From the NCBI GenBank assembly GCA_900754075.1, contig CAAEBN010000044.1:1-64000 (forward strand): a stretch of DNA of 64,000 nucleotides. Direction: 5' to 3'. The translations under genes were made by a program, and so were the position numbers. Below are positions 1 to 7,089 of the stretch, one piece after another (the first letter of the stretch is position 1; each line of letters opens with the position of its first letter). A model generated the notes under the pieces. The model was not told the origin of the DNA. It did not search any database and saw only the letters and a list, made by a program, of their open reading frames with translations. The stretch is from an uncultured Collinsella sp. (GTDB lineage Bacteria; Actinomycetota; Coriobacteriia; Coriobacteriales; Coriobacteriaceae).

Positions 1-87
1 CGGCAACCGCTTCTAGGGGTTACGCGGTTCTACGAACCGCGTAACTAGTTGACGCTGCGCGCCCACCAGAGCGACAACTTGTCATTC

Positions 88-129
88 AAAGAGGACGGCA
101 TGACCAGAAGGTCTATGCCGTCCTCTTTT
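88..129 (+). terminator. Intrinsic terminator-like hairpin (inner part of nested palindrome)
   Basis: The arms 88-101 and 115-128 are exact reverse complements (core GAGGACGGCAT) separated by about 13 nt. T-rich sequence follows on the plus strand and an A-run precedes it, so it could act in both directions. It would suit a gene upstream of the window on the plus strand. Confidence 0.55.
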
Positions 130-202
130 CATGTCAATTTGTTCGCTCTGGTGGGCGCTCGCTGTCGGTACCAAAACATCGGCATCCCCAAGGAATCATT
201 TG

Positions 203-279
203 TACCAAAAAATGAGAGTGATAATCTCCCGGTATGAGCCCATATTCATGCTCAAGGTGGGAGATTATCCACTCTCGTT
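203..279 (-). terminator. Terminator of the pdxS-pdxT operon
   Basis: The arms 211-227 and 261-278 pair over about 17 bp with one bulged base, and an inner TGAGC/GCTCA pairing closes further. Read on the minus strand the hairpin is followed by a run of six T. It lies just past the pdxT stop codon, so it is the likely end of the pdxST transcript. Confidence 0.65.
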
Positions 280-299
280 TTGTTTGTTGATTTCGATGC

Positions 300-887
300 C
301 TACATTTGTAGGAACAGTTCGTGGAGGCGGGTGTCTTCATCGAGTTCGGGGTGGAAGGTTACGCCGAGCTGGTTGCCCTGGCGGGCGGCGACGATGCGCC
401 CGTCGACTTTCGCTAAGGCCTTGGCGTCGCCGTGGACCTCGACGATGCGGGGCGCGCGGATAAACGTTAACGGCACTTCACCGTCGATGCCGGCCACCTG
501 TCCCTTGGTGCGAAAACTGCCGAGCTGCCTGCCGTAGGCATTGCGCTCGACAAGTACATCCATGGTTGCCAAACGCGGCGTGCCCTTATCGTCATGGGCG
601 GCAAGGTCGTGAGCCAGCAGAATCAGGCCGGCGCAGGTGCCCAGGACGGGCATGCCATCAGAGATACGGGCACGAAGCTCCTCGAGCATGCCCAACTCAT
701 CAAGCAGCTTCCCTTGAACGGTAGACTCGCCGCCGGGAAGTACCAGACGGTCAAAGTCCTGCTTCAAATCAGCCGCCTGCCTCAGCTCAATACAACGTGC
801 ACCCAACTCGGACAGCCTCGCCTCGTGCTCGGCAAAAGCACCTTGGACCGCCAGCACGGCGACCGTCTGGTCTGCGTAATCGCTCAT
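300..887 (-). CDS. pdxT: Pyridoxal 5'-phosphate synthase glutaminase subunit PdxT
   Basis: PdxT hydrolyses glutamine and channels ammonia to PdxS in the DXP-independent vitamin B6 pathway; it works in the cytoplasm in a PdxS12-PdxT12 complex. The 195-residue length is typical. Visible class I glutaminase signatures are PGGEST near residue 51, the nucleophile Cys85 in GTCAG, and the His/Glu pair of FHPE near residues 179-181. The ATG is preceded by AAAGGAT. It lies 20 bp downstream of pdxS, so the two form an operon that ends in the hairpin at 203-279. Confidence 0.96.
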   Translation of the reverse strand: MSDYADQTVAVLAVQGAFAEHEARLSELGARCIELRQAADLKQDFDRLVLPGGESTVQGKLLDELGMLEELRARISDGMPVLGTCAGLILLAHDLAAHDDKGTPRLATMDVLVERNAYGRQLGSFRTKGQVAGIDGEVPLTFIRAPRIVEVHGDAKALAKVDGRIVAARQGNQLGVTFHPELDEDTRLHELFLQM

Positions 888-907
888 GTGCGATCCTTTC
901 TGCTGGA

Positions 908-1798
908 CTAGCGTCCGCGCTCCTCCATGATAATCTCGATCTCGTCGGCGTTTATGCCGACCATGGCCTCGCCTAGGTCCTCCGAAAGCTCAGCGATGAG
1001 CTTGGCGTCGGTGAAGTTGGCCACGGCCTTGACGATGGCGGCTGCGCGCTTGGCGGGGTCGCCGCTCTTAAAGATGCCCGAGCCGACAAAGACGCCTTCG
1101 GCGCCCAGCTGCATCATCAGCGCGGCGTCGGCGGGGGTCGCTACGCCGCCGGCGGCAAAGTTCACGACGGGAAGCTTGCCCGTGGCATGGACCTCGCGCA
1201 CCAGCTCGACCGGAACCTGCAGCTGCTTGGCTGCCTCAAAGAGCTCGTCGTCACGCAGGGCAACTACGTCGCTGATCTGCTTTTGGATCTTGCGCATGTG
1301 GCGCACGGCCTGGACCACGTCGCCCGTGCCCGGCTCGCCCTTGGTGCGAATCATCGTGGCGCCCTCGGCAACACGGCGCAGCGCTTCGCCAAGATCGCGG
1401 GCGCCGCAGACAAACGGCACGTCAAACTGGGTCTTGTCGATGTGGTAGACATCGTCGGCGGGGGAGAGAACCTCGGACTCATCGATGTAGTCGATATCGA
1501 TGGCCTGCAGGACCTGCGCCTCGACAATGTGACCGATACGGCACTTGGCCATAACGGGGATGGAGACGGCCTCCTGAATGCCCTTAATCATCTTGGGGTC
1601 ACTCATGCGCGACACGCCGCCGGCGGCGCGGATGTCGGCCGGGATGCGCTCGAGAGCCATGACGGCGCAAGCGCCTGCCTCCTCGGCGATGCGTGCCTGC
1701 TCGGGCGTGGTGACGTCCATGATGACGCCGCCCTTAAGCATCTGCGCGAGCTCGCGATTGAGTTTTACGCGATCGGCCTTGCTGGTCTGTTCTGCCAT
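908..1798 (-). CDS. pdxS: Pyridoxal 5'-phosphate synthase synthase subunit PdxS
   Basis: PdxS condenses ribose 5-phosphate, glyceraldehyde 3-phosphate and PdxT-derived ammonia into PLP. The 296-residue product is highly characteristic: VMAKCRIGH carries the substrate-binding lysine, and GEPGTGDVVQAVRHMR and NFAAGGVATPADAALMMQLG follow. I chose the ATG at 1798 (start MAEQTSKADRV) because GGGAGC sits just upstream. An in-frame extension to 1840 has no ribosome-binding site and would run into the promoter. It is first gene of the pdxST operon and divergent from the MocR-type regulator at 1944. Confidence 0.97.
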   Translation of the reverse strand: MAEQTSKADRVKLNRELAQMLKGGVIMDVTTPEQARIAEEAGACAVMALERIPADIRAAGGVSRMSDPKMIKGIQEAVSIPVMAKCRIGHIVEAQVLQAIDIDYIDESEVLSPADDVYHIDKTQFDVPFVCGARDLGEALRRVAEGATMIRTKGEPGTGDVVQAVRHMRKIQKQISDVVALRDDELFEAAKQLQVPVELVREVHATGKLPVVNFAAGGVATPADAALMMQLGAEGVFVGSGIFKSGDPAKRAAAIVKAVANFTDAKLIAELSEDLGEAMVGINADEIEIIMEERGR

Positions 1799-1888
1799 GG
1801 TTGCTCCCTTGGTTGGTATGTGCATTGCTTGACGGAACATCCTATCGGGGAGCTGGGTATGGCGAAATACTCAGTTTTCGAGATAATT

Positions 1889-1933
1889 ACAAGGTCAGAC
1901 TAATATCAGATTGAATGACTTAATAAGGTCAGG
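1889..1933. promoter_or_regulatory. Candidate PdxR operator: direct repeat in the pdxS/pdxR divergent region
   Basis: The octamer AAGGTCAG occurs at 1891-1898 and again at 1925-1932, giving a 34-bp centre spacing. On the pdxS strand the proximal copy abuts TTGTAA, which is followed 17 bp later by TATTTC, a weak sigma-A-like arrangement. MocR-type PdxR regulators of Gram-positive bacteria are known to bind direct repeats next to the pdxST promoter. The operator assignment is inferred from position and repeat geometry. Confidence 0.45.
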
Positions 1934-1943
1934 TGACAAACTC

Positions 1944-3383
1944 ATGCTTGACTACAGTTTGGAAAAACGCGGCGAGGCATCGCTCTATGAGTATGTTTAC
2001 CAGCAAATTCGAGATGATATTGTAGCTGGACGTATTGCGGCGGGGGAGCATCTTCCGTCTAAGCGCGCCTTTGCCAGTCATCTGGGAATCAGTGTTATTA
2101 CCATCGAGAATGCATATAGCCAGTTACTTGCCGAGGGCTATATTTGCTCAAAGCCGCGGCGTGGCTACTACGCTTGCGAGCTTCCGGATGCACCGGTTTT
2201 GCCTTTGGCTGCGGGGACCATCGACCGAGATACCGTCTCTGTGGGCCCCAGCGCGCATGATGTCAACGAACGGACCGAGCAATTCGCCCCGCTCTCTCCT
2301 TCCGCTTTGGAGGCGGCGCGGCTTTGGCAAAGCGCACTGCGGGCGACGCTGGCATCCGAAGACGAACGCGAAATCTTTTCGACCGCGCCGGCGCAGGGCA
2401 CCGCGCGGCTACGACGCGCTATCGCTCACCATCTGCGTGGGACGAGGGGCATGAATGTCGATCCCGACAACATCGTTATCGGTGCGGGCGCCCAGCTGCT
2501 CGATACCATGTTGGTTCAGTTGCTTGGCGCGGACAAGGTGTATACCGTTGAGGACCCGGGCTATTTGCGCCTGACGCGTATCTACCAGGCTATGGGCTGC
2601 AAAGTTCGACATATCCCGTTGGATGATGAGGGCGTGGACTTGGGCGCTCTGCAGAAAACCGGGGCCGATGTCCTTCACCTGATGCCGTCCCATCAGTATC
2701 CGACCGGCCTTGTGACGAGCATTGCACGTCGCTATGCGCTGCTGAGCTGGGCCGCCGAGCAGCCGGGCCGATATCTCATCGAAGACGACTTCGATTGTGA
2801 GTTTCGCCTTGCCGGCAAGCCGATTCCTGCGCTCGCATCAATCGATGCAGCTCAGTCGGTTATCTACACCAACACGTTTTCGAAGAGCCTGTCATCGGCG
2901 TTGCGTCTAGCGTACATGGTGTTGCCCGACCAGCTAATGGAGCGGTTTAGGCGCAACCTTGGTTTTTACGCCTCGTCGGTGAGCTCTGTTGACCAGGTAG
3001 CGTTAGCGCGTTTGCTGGAATCGGGTGATTACGAACGGCATGTGAACCGCGTACGCGTTCGTGCTCGCGAGGCGCGTGATGGCCTGACGGCGCTTGTGCG
3101 GAAGGCGTTTCCGGCGGGGGAGGTCTCAATCGAACATGCGGACGCGGGCCTTTACTGCACCGTGGTTGCGGAGCGCGGAGCGGGTGGAAGCTCTTTTGTG
3201 CGGGCCCTCACGCGCTCGAGTATCCCTTTTGTCGATATCAGTGACTGTTATTGGTGTGCCGATGGCGCATCTGCCCCTGAAAACTCAAGTCAAATTCTTG
3301 TCCAGTATGACGATCTGAGTCCAAAAGTGCTAAATATCTTGGAATTGCAGCTCATGGGGGCACTCTGCAATCTAAGTGAGTAG
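1944..3383 (+). CDS. pdxR: MocR/PdxR-family regulator (GntR wHTH fused to class I aminotransferase)
   Basis: This is a GntR winged helix followed by an aminotransferase-like PLP-binding domain. Residues about 10-75 carry the GntR helix-turn-helix (LPSKRAFASHLGISVITIENAY), and the rest is fold-type I. The PLP lysine lies in the TNTFSKSLS segment and the aspartate in EDDFDCEF. Homologues sense PLP and control pdxST, and this gene is divergent from pdxS. ATG 1944 has AGGTGA 7 nt upstream; an ATG at 1911 lies inside the repeat region and looks less likely. The stop codon TAG (3381-3383) lies inside the terminal inverted repeat of the element at 3372, so the protein ends in LSE. Confidence 0.88.
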   Translation: MLDYSLEKRGEASLYEYVYQQIRDDIVAGRIAAGEHLPSKRAFASHLGISVITIENAYSQLLAEGYICSKPRRGYYACELPDAPVLPLAAGTIDRDTVSVGPSAHDVNERTEQFAPLSPSALEAARLWQSALRATLASEDEREIFSTAPAQGTARLRRAIAHHLRGTRGMNVDPDNIVIGAGAQLLDTMLVQLLGADKVYTVEDPGYLRLTRIYQAMGCKVRHIPLDDEGVDLGALQKTGADVLHLMPSHQYPTGLVTSIARRYALLSWAAEQPGRYLIEDDFDCEFRLAGKPIPALASIDAAQSVIYTNTFSKSLSSALRLAYMVLPDQLMERFRRNLGFYASSVSSVDQVALARLLESGDYERHVNRVRVRAREARDGLTALVRKAFPAGEVSIEHADAGLYCTVVAERGAGGSSFVRALTRSSIPFVDISDCYWCADGASAPENSSQILVQYDDLSPKVLNILELQLMGALCNLSE

Positions 3384-3492
3384 ACTTTTGGCACTTTGGT
3401 GACCAGGCCGTTTTGTAACAAGCTATCTACCTGCGGTTTTGAAAAGCAGGATGACCGGCCTGCTCGGGATGTTTAAAAAAGTCTACTCACTT
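3372..3492. repeat. 120-bp inverted-repeat element, copy 1
   Basis: The element begins AAGTGAGTAGACTTTT and ends with its reverse complement. The interior shares TACCTGCGGTTTT and a GxCCAGGCC/GGCCTGCTC pairing with copies at 4791 and 14823. The left arm contains the in-frame stop codon of pdxR. The right arm ends CTCACTTGCC, one base-pair step off the CTTAG ending of the other copies. It may be a small non-autonomous mobile repeat or a structured RNA; the sequence alone does not decide. Confidence 0.85.
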
Positions 3493-3668
3493 GCCGCGCA
3501 AAGCTTCTGCATGTGAAAAAATGGGGTTTTCAACAGGGCTTCGTCCAGCTTTTGGCAAGCTTTTGGCCAGTTGGGGAGGGCTGTTGAAAACTTGACAGTC
3601 CGTTCGGCGCCATTTTCGGTGCGTTCGCGCCGCATCGTGACTGGCTGGGTTGAAATTCGTGTTTTCCT
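3493..3668. other. Non-coding leader between repeat copy 1 and the nuclease-like gene
   Basis: The stretch has no credible gene. It contains a perfect 11-bp inverted repeat, GTTTTCAACAG at 3526-3536 with its complement at 3581-3591, enclosing two CAAGCTTTTGG-like direct copies. TTGACA follows at 3592-3597, but no good -10 hexamer lies at the right spacing. Confidence 0.4.
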
Positions 3669-3674
3669 GTGCCT

Positions 3675-4802
3675 ATGAAAGATCTACTTTGTGACATATC
3701 GGCTTTTAGGTACTGGCGTTTGCCCCCTCAGGTCCGCGCTCTGTGTCCGCCGCTTCCACGGCCGGAAGAAGACCGGCAGCGATATGGCCTCGTCCGTAAC
3801 CCGACGGCTGCGGTTGTGCTCGGTTTTCCGTTGCATACATTGGTTCGGACGAGAAACAAGCGGACTTGCCCTGCCAGCATTAGGCAGCGGCTGTTCCTTG
3901 GTGAGCTCCCCAGGGAATCCGTGCTGGAAACGGAGCATGGATTTTTGATTACGTCTCCTCTGCTGACGGCATTCATCATGTCGCGGCATCTGACGGATCT
4001 TCAGCTTCTTTTGGTATTGGCGGAGATGTGTGGCTTGTTTGCGGTGTGCGCTCTGCCGGTGGCACTTGAGGCGGAGCTTACGCGTGCAATTGATTCGGGC
4101 GCGATTTCGACAACGTTCGGTTGGGTGCGCTGTCCGTCCGAGGACGGCACCGCCTCAAATTTATGGCGTCGAGACGCTTTGGTTTTGGGCAGAGACCTTG
4201 ACCGTTTTTGTTCAGATGTTTGCGGGATGCGTTACGGCAATAGATTTATGGCGGTATCGCAACTTGTTCCATTGGGTGCCGCATCGCCTTTTGAGGTCGA
4301 GGCGTATTTGTTGCTTGCACTGCCGCGAGCCCTGGGAGGCGAAGGGTTTTGCGACATAGAGCTCAATGTCGAAGTGACGCTAAGCACAAGTGCTCGAGCG
4401 ATTGTGGGAAAGTCCCGTGTATATATCGACCTACTACTTTCTTCGCCGGACGGCAGGCGACAGGTGGCCATTGAATGTCAGGGAAAGGCCTCGCACGGAC
4501 GCGCAGGGGATGGCTTGCGTGACGCCGACCGCATGACGGCCCTTCAGGCCATGGGCTACGATGTACTTCTCCTGACACATAGGCAGATATCCGATGAGGG
4601 TAGATTCCGAGCGATCGTTAAGGCCGTATACAGGATGCTCGATGCTGAATATCGTGATAAAAGCTCAGATGAGCAAAGGGTTGAGACATTACTCCGGTCT
4701 GAACTATTCGTTGACTGGACAAAATTGGGAGTAATCGACGGAAAGATGCCCGTTAGACGCAAAACTGCTCGATCGTGGACGGTTGCGGTTCTAAGTGAGT
4801 AG
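3675..4802 (+). CDS. PD-(D/E)XK (DUF559/Vsr-like) nuclease-fold protein, orphan
   Basis: No precise family name is claimed. The 375-residue protein has an N-terminal half beginning LLCDISAFRYWRLPP, a central SPFEVEAYLLLALPRALGG segment, and a C-terminal core with IDLLL (Asp near 252), then IECQG (Glu near 267 and Gln near 269), followed by DADRMTALQAMGYDVLLL. This D...ExQ order with a trailing helix resembles the DUF559/Vsr type of restriction-endonuclease fold. Related proteins are common orphans in Coriobacteria and may be nucleases or AbiEi-like regulators. The start is uncertain: GTG 3669 or ATG 3675, neither with a strong ribosome-binding site. Its stop codon, like that of pdxR, is supplied by a copy of the inverted-repeat element, giving the same LSE C-terminus. 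Confidence 0.6.
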   Translation: MKDLLCDISAFRYWRLPPQVRALCPPLPRPEEDRQRYGLVRNPTAAVVLGFPLHTLVRTRNKRTCPASIRQRLFLGELPRESVLETEHGFLITSPLLTAFIMSRHLTDLQLLLVLAEMCGLFAVCALPVALEAELTRAIDSGAISTTFGWVRCPSEDGTASNLWRRDALVLGRDLDRFCSDVCGMRYGNRFMAVSQLVPLGAASPFEVEAYLLLALPRALGGEGFCDIELNVEVTLSTSARAIVGKSRVYIDLLLSSPDGRRQVAIECQGKASHGRAGDGLRDADRMTALQAMGYDVLLLTHRQISDEGRFRAIVKAVYRMLDAEYRDKSSDEQRVETLLRSELFVDWTKLGVIDGKMPVRRKTARSWTVAVLSE

Positions 4803-4913
4803 ACTTTTGGCGTGATGGCGACCAGGCCGTTTTGCAACAAGTCATTTACCTGCGGCTTTATAAAGCAATATGGATGGTGTGCTCGGCAAGTTTCAAAAAG
4901 TCTACTCACTTAG
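4791..4913. repeat. 120-bp inverted-repeat element, copy 2
   Basis: Arms CTAAGTGAGTAGACTTTT (from 4791) and its complement (to 4913) are perfect over 18 bp. The interior is close to copy 1 (GACCAGGCCGTTTTG and TTTACCTGCGG are shared). The first arm overlaps the last codons of the nuclease-like gene. Copies 1 and 2 lie in the same orientation on either side of that gene. Confidence 0.85.
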
Positions 4914-4978
4914 TTTTTGACGAGAAACCGATGCCTAAGGTGGTCTTATTTCAGGGAGTTAACAAGTTCGTGAGGCAC

Positions 4979-5012
4979 GAAAAAGGCCCGAACCGTGCGG
5001 TCCGGGCCTTAT
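4979..5012 (-). terminator. Terminator of the rubrerythrin gene
   Basis: AAGGCCCG (4983-4990) pairs with CGGGCCTT (5003-5010), with additional pairing of ACC and GGT inside. On the minus strand it is followed by five T residues. It lies about 30 bp past the rubrerythrin stop codon. Confidence 0.75.
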
Positions 5013-5043
5013 CGAGCTAGAGATTGTCTCTCAGGCGGCTGGC

Positions 5044-5604
5044 TTAGCCAAAGTAGCGCTTGAGCAGGCCGGCGAAAGCCTTGCCGTGGCGGGCCTCGTC
5101 GCGAGCCATCTCGTGCACGGTATCGTGGATGGCATCGAGGCCAGCGGCCTTGGCGCGCTTGGCAAGATCGGTCTTGCCGGCGGTGGCGCCGTTCTCGGCC
5201 TCAACGCGCATCTCGAGGTTCTTCTTGGTGGAGTCGGTCACGACCTCGCCCAGGAGCTCGGCGAACTTAGCGGCGTGCTCGGCCTCCTCGTGGGCAGCCT
5301 TCTCCCAGTACAGGCCGATCTCGGGGTAACCCTCGCGATGGGCGACGCGAGCCATGGCCAGGTACATACCGACCTCGGAGCACTCGCCCTCAAAGTTGGC
5401 GCGCAGGTCGGCAACGATGTCCTCGGAGACGCCCTCCATCTTGGCGACGCCCACGATGTGCTCGGCAGCCCACTCGAGCTGGCCCTCCTCCTGCTTCAGG
5501 AAACGAGAACCGGGAACGCCGCACTGGGGGCACTTGAAGTCCTCGGGCAGCTGGTCACCGTCGAACTCTTCCACATAACCGCAAACGGGGCAAACAAACT
5601 TCAT
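5044..5604 (-). CDS. Reverse rubrerythrin (rubredoxin domain before ferritin-like domain)
   Basis: The protein is predicted to reduce hydrogen peroxide in the cytoplasm of an anaerobe through a rubredoxin centre and a diiron site. The rubredoxin ligands are at the N-terminus (Cys5, Cys8, Cys25, Cys28), so the domain order is that of reverse rubrerythrins. The four-helix diiron domain follows, with ECSEVGMYLAM, EKAAHEEAEHA and EMARDEARHG supplying the Glu/His ligands. ATG 5604 has AAGGAT 8 nt upstream and gives 186 residues; an upstream in-frame ATG at 5709 would add 35 unrelated residues. It is a monocistronic gene divergent from the alcohol dehydrogenase. Confidence 0.9.
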   Translation of the reverse strand: MKFVCPVCGYVEEFDGDQLPEDFKCPQCGVPGSRFLKQEEGQLEWAAEHIVGVAKMEGVSEDIVADLRANFEGECSEVGMYLAMARVAHREGYPEIGLYWEKAAHEEAEHAAKFAELLGEVVTDSTKKNLEMRVEAENGATAGKTDLAKRAKAAGLDAIHDTVHEMARDEARHGKAFAGLLKRYFG

Positions 5605-5860
5605 GATTCGATCCTTTCGATCGATGGCGATTGTGCGCTCGTCCGGTCCCGTAAGGGCCCTCTCCGGACGTGCGTCTTGACGAGTTCTATTATCCATAAA
5701 TGCAACCAAATGTGAAGCCTATTAGGAATGATTTTTAATAAAACAATTTTGAGATATGAAGATGTTGATTGATTAACGATTGGCAGGCCGTCTGTGACCT
5801 CCGGTGAGTACAATCGGTCGAGCAAATGTTGACCCATCAACAAATAAAGGAGTTTCCTTT

Positions 5861-7081
5861 ATGCATCTAGCCCGTCGTGCCTGGTGCCGAACATATCAGA
5901 CGGTTTTTCGCATTGCATTGCCGATCCTGCCCTATACCGAGCCGCGCATTTTGGAGCATGCCGAGGATGTGCCCGCGGTGCTTCAAAAGCGCTCGATCCA
6001 GAAGGTCCTTATCGTGACAGACCCTGGTATTGCACGTTTGGGGCTCACGGCACCACTCGAGCGTGCGCTTACGGCTCAGGGGATTGGCGTTACGGTCTAT
6101 GCCGAAACGCGTGCGAACCCCACGGTCTCAAACGTGGAGGAAGCGGCGGCGCTGTATCGCGAGAACGACTGCCGGGCCATTATCGGCTTTGGCGGAGGAT
6201 CAGCCATGGACTGCGCCAAGGGTGTGGGGGCGCGCATTGCGCAGCCAAACAAGCCCATCAACAAGATGCGTGGCCTGTTGCGTGTCCACCGTCTCCTGCC
6301 GCTGCTTATTGCGGTTCCCACTACCGCCGGTACGGGAAGCGAGGTCACGCTTGCGGCGGTTATCACCGATGATGAGACGCACTATAAATACCCCATTAAC
6401 GACTTTGTGCTCATCCCGCGTTTTGCGGTCCACGACCCCGAGTTTACGCGCGGGTTGCCGGCGTCCATCACGGGGCAGACGGGTATGGATGCCCTGACGC
6501 ATGCTGTCGAGGCCTTTATCGGCCGTAGCACCACGCCCTACACGCGCAAGATGGCGCGTCAGGCGGTCCAGCTCATCCGCGACAATTTGCTCGAGGCCTA
6601 TGAGCATGGCGACGACATGCGTGCGCGCCGCAATATGCTTTCGGCGGCGTATAAGGCGGGCGTTGCGTTTACCCGCTCCTATGTCGGATATGTGCATGCC
6701 ATCGCGCATAGTCTGGGCGGCCGATACGGAATTCCGCACGGTTTGGCCAACGCGATCATCCTGCCGCACATGCTTCGCGCTTATGGTGACGCCGCCGCCC
6801 CCAAGCTTGCCGATCTTGCTCGCATGGCGGGCATTGCGCCGGCTACCGCGCAGGACAGTCTTGCGTCCGAGGCCTTTATCGATTGGGTCGACCGCATGAA
6901 CGAGGCCCTGGGAATCCCCAAATATGTCTCGGGTATTCGCCGCTCCGATATTCCGCAAATGGCGTCCCATGCCGATGCCGAGGCCAATCCCCTGTACCCC
7001 GTTCCTCTTTTAATGGACCGCCTGGAGCTCGAGCATATGTACGAAGTTGTTGCAGGTGGTATGTTTGAGGATGAGAACTAG
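5861..7081 (+). CDS. Iron-containing alcohol dehydrogenase
   Basis: This is a group III NAD(P)-dependent alcohol dehydrogenase of 406 residues that interconverts aldehydes and alcohols. Motifs seen are GFGGGSAMDCAKG (nucleotide binding), PTTAGTGSEVT, and the metal-ligand segments DALTHAVEAF and HSLGGRYGIPHGLANAIILP. ATG 5861 has AAAGGAG 10 nt upstream; the open frame extends to 5804 without an alternative signal. It is followed 8 bp later by an aldehyde dehydrogenase, so the pair probably carries out acid/aldehyde/alcohol conversion. TGTTGA/TCAACA at 5827-5842 is a possible operator. The physiological substrate cannot be read from the sequence. Confidence 0.88.
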   Translation: MHLARRAWCRTYQTVFRIALPILPYTEPRILEHAEDVPAVLQKRSIQKVLIVTDPGIARLGLTAPLERALTAQGIGVTVYAETRANPTVSNVEEAAALYRENDCRAIIGFGGGSAMDCAKGVGARIAQPNKPINKMRGLLRVHRLLPLLIAVPTTAGTGSEVTLAAVITDDETHYKYPINDFVLIPRFAVHDPEFTRGLPASITGQTGMDALTHAVEAFIGRSTTPYTRKMARQAVQLIRDNLLEAYEHGDDMRARRNMLSAAYKAGVAFTRSYVGYVHAIAHSLGGRYGIPHGLANAIILPHMLRAYGDAAAPKLADLARMAGIAPATAQDSLASEAFIDWVDRMNEALGIPKYVSGIRRSDIPQMASHADAEANPLYPVPLLMDRLELEHMYEVVAGGMFEDEN

Positions 7082-7089
7082 GAGGGTCC

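Larger units (their letters stand above)
1..299. other. Non-coding palindrome-rich region downstream of pdxT
   Basis: I see no convincing gene here. The stretch holds three inverted repeats. A perfect 12-bp stem with a 3-nt loop spans 19-45. A nested structure spans 59-158: its outer 16-bp arms (59-74 and 143-158) enclose an inner hairpin at 88-128. A third hairpin spans 211-278. Short open frames crossing the region are fragmentary and lack ribosome-binding sites. Confidence 0.6.

Noticed and set aside
3372..4913. Insertion sequence with transposase
   Set aside because: The gene between the repeats has no transposase (DDE or HUH) motif, only a DUF559-like core, and no target-site duplication is visible.
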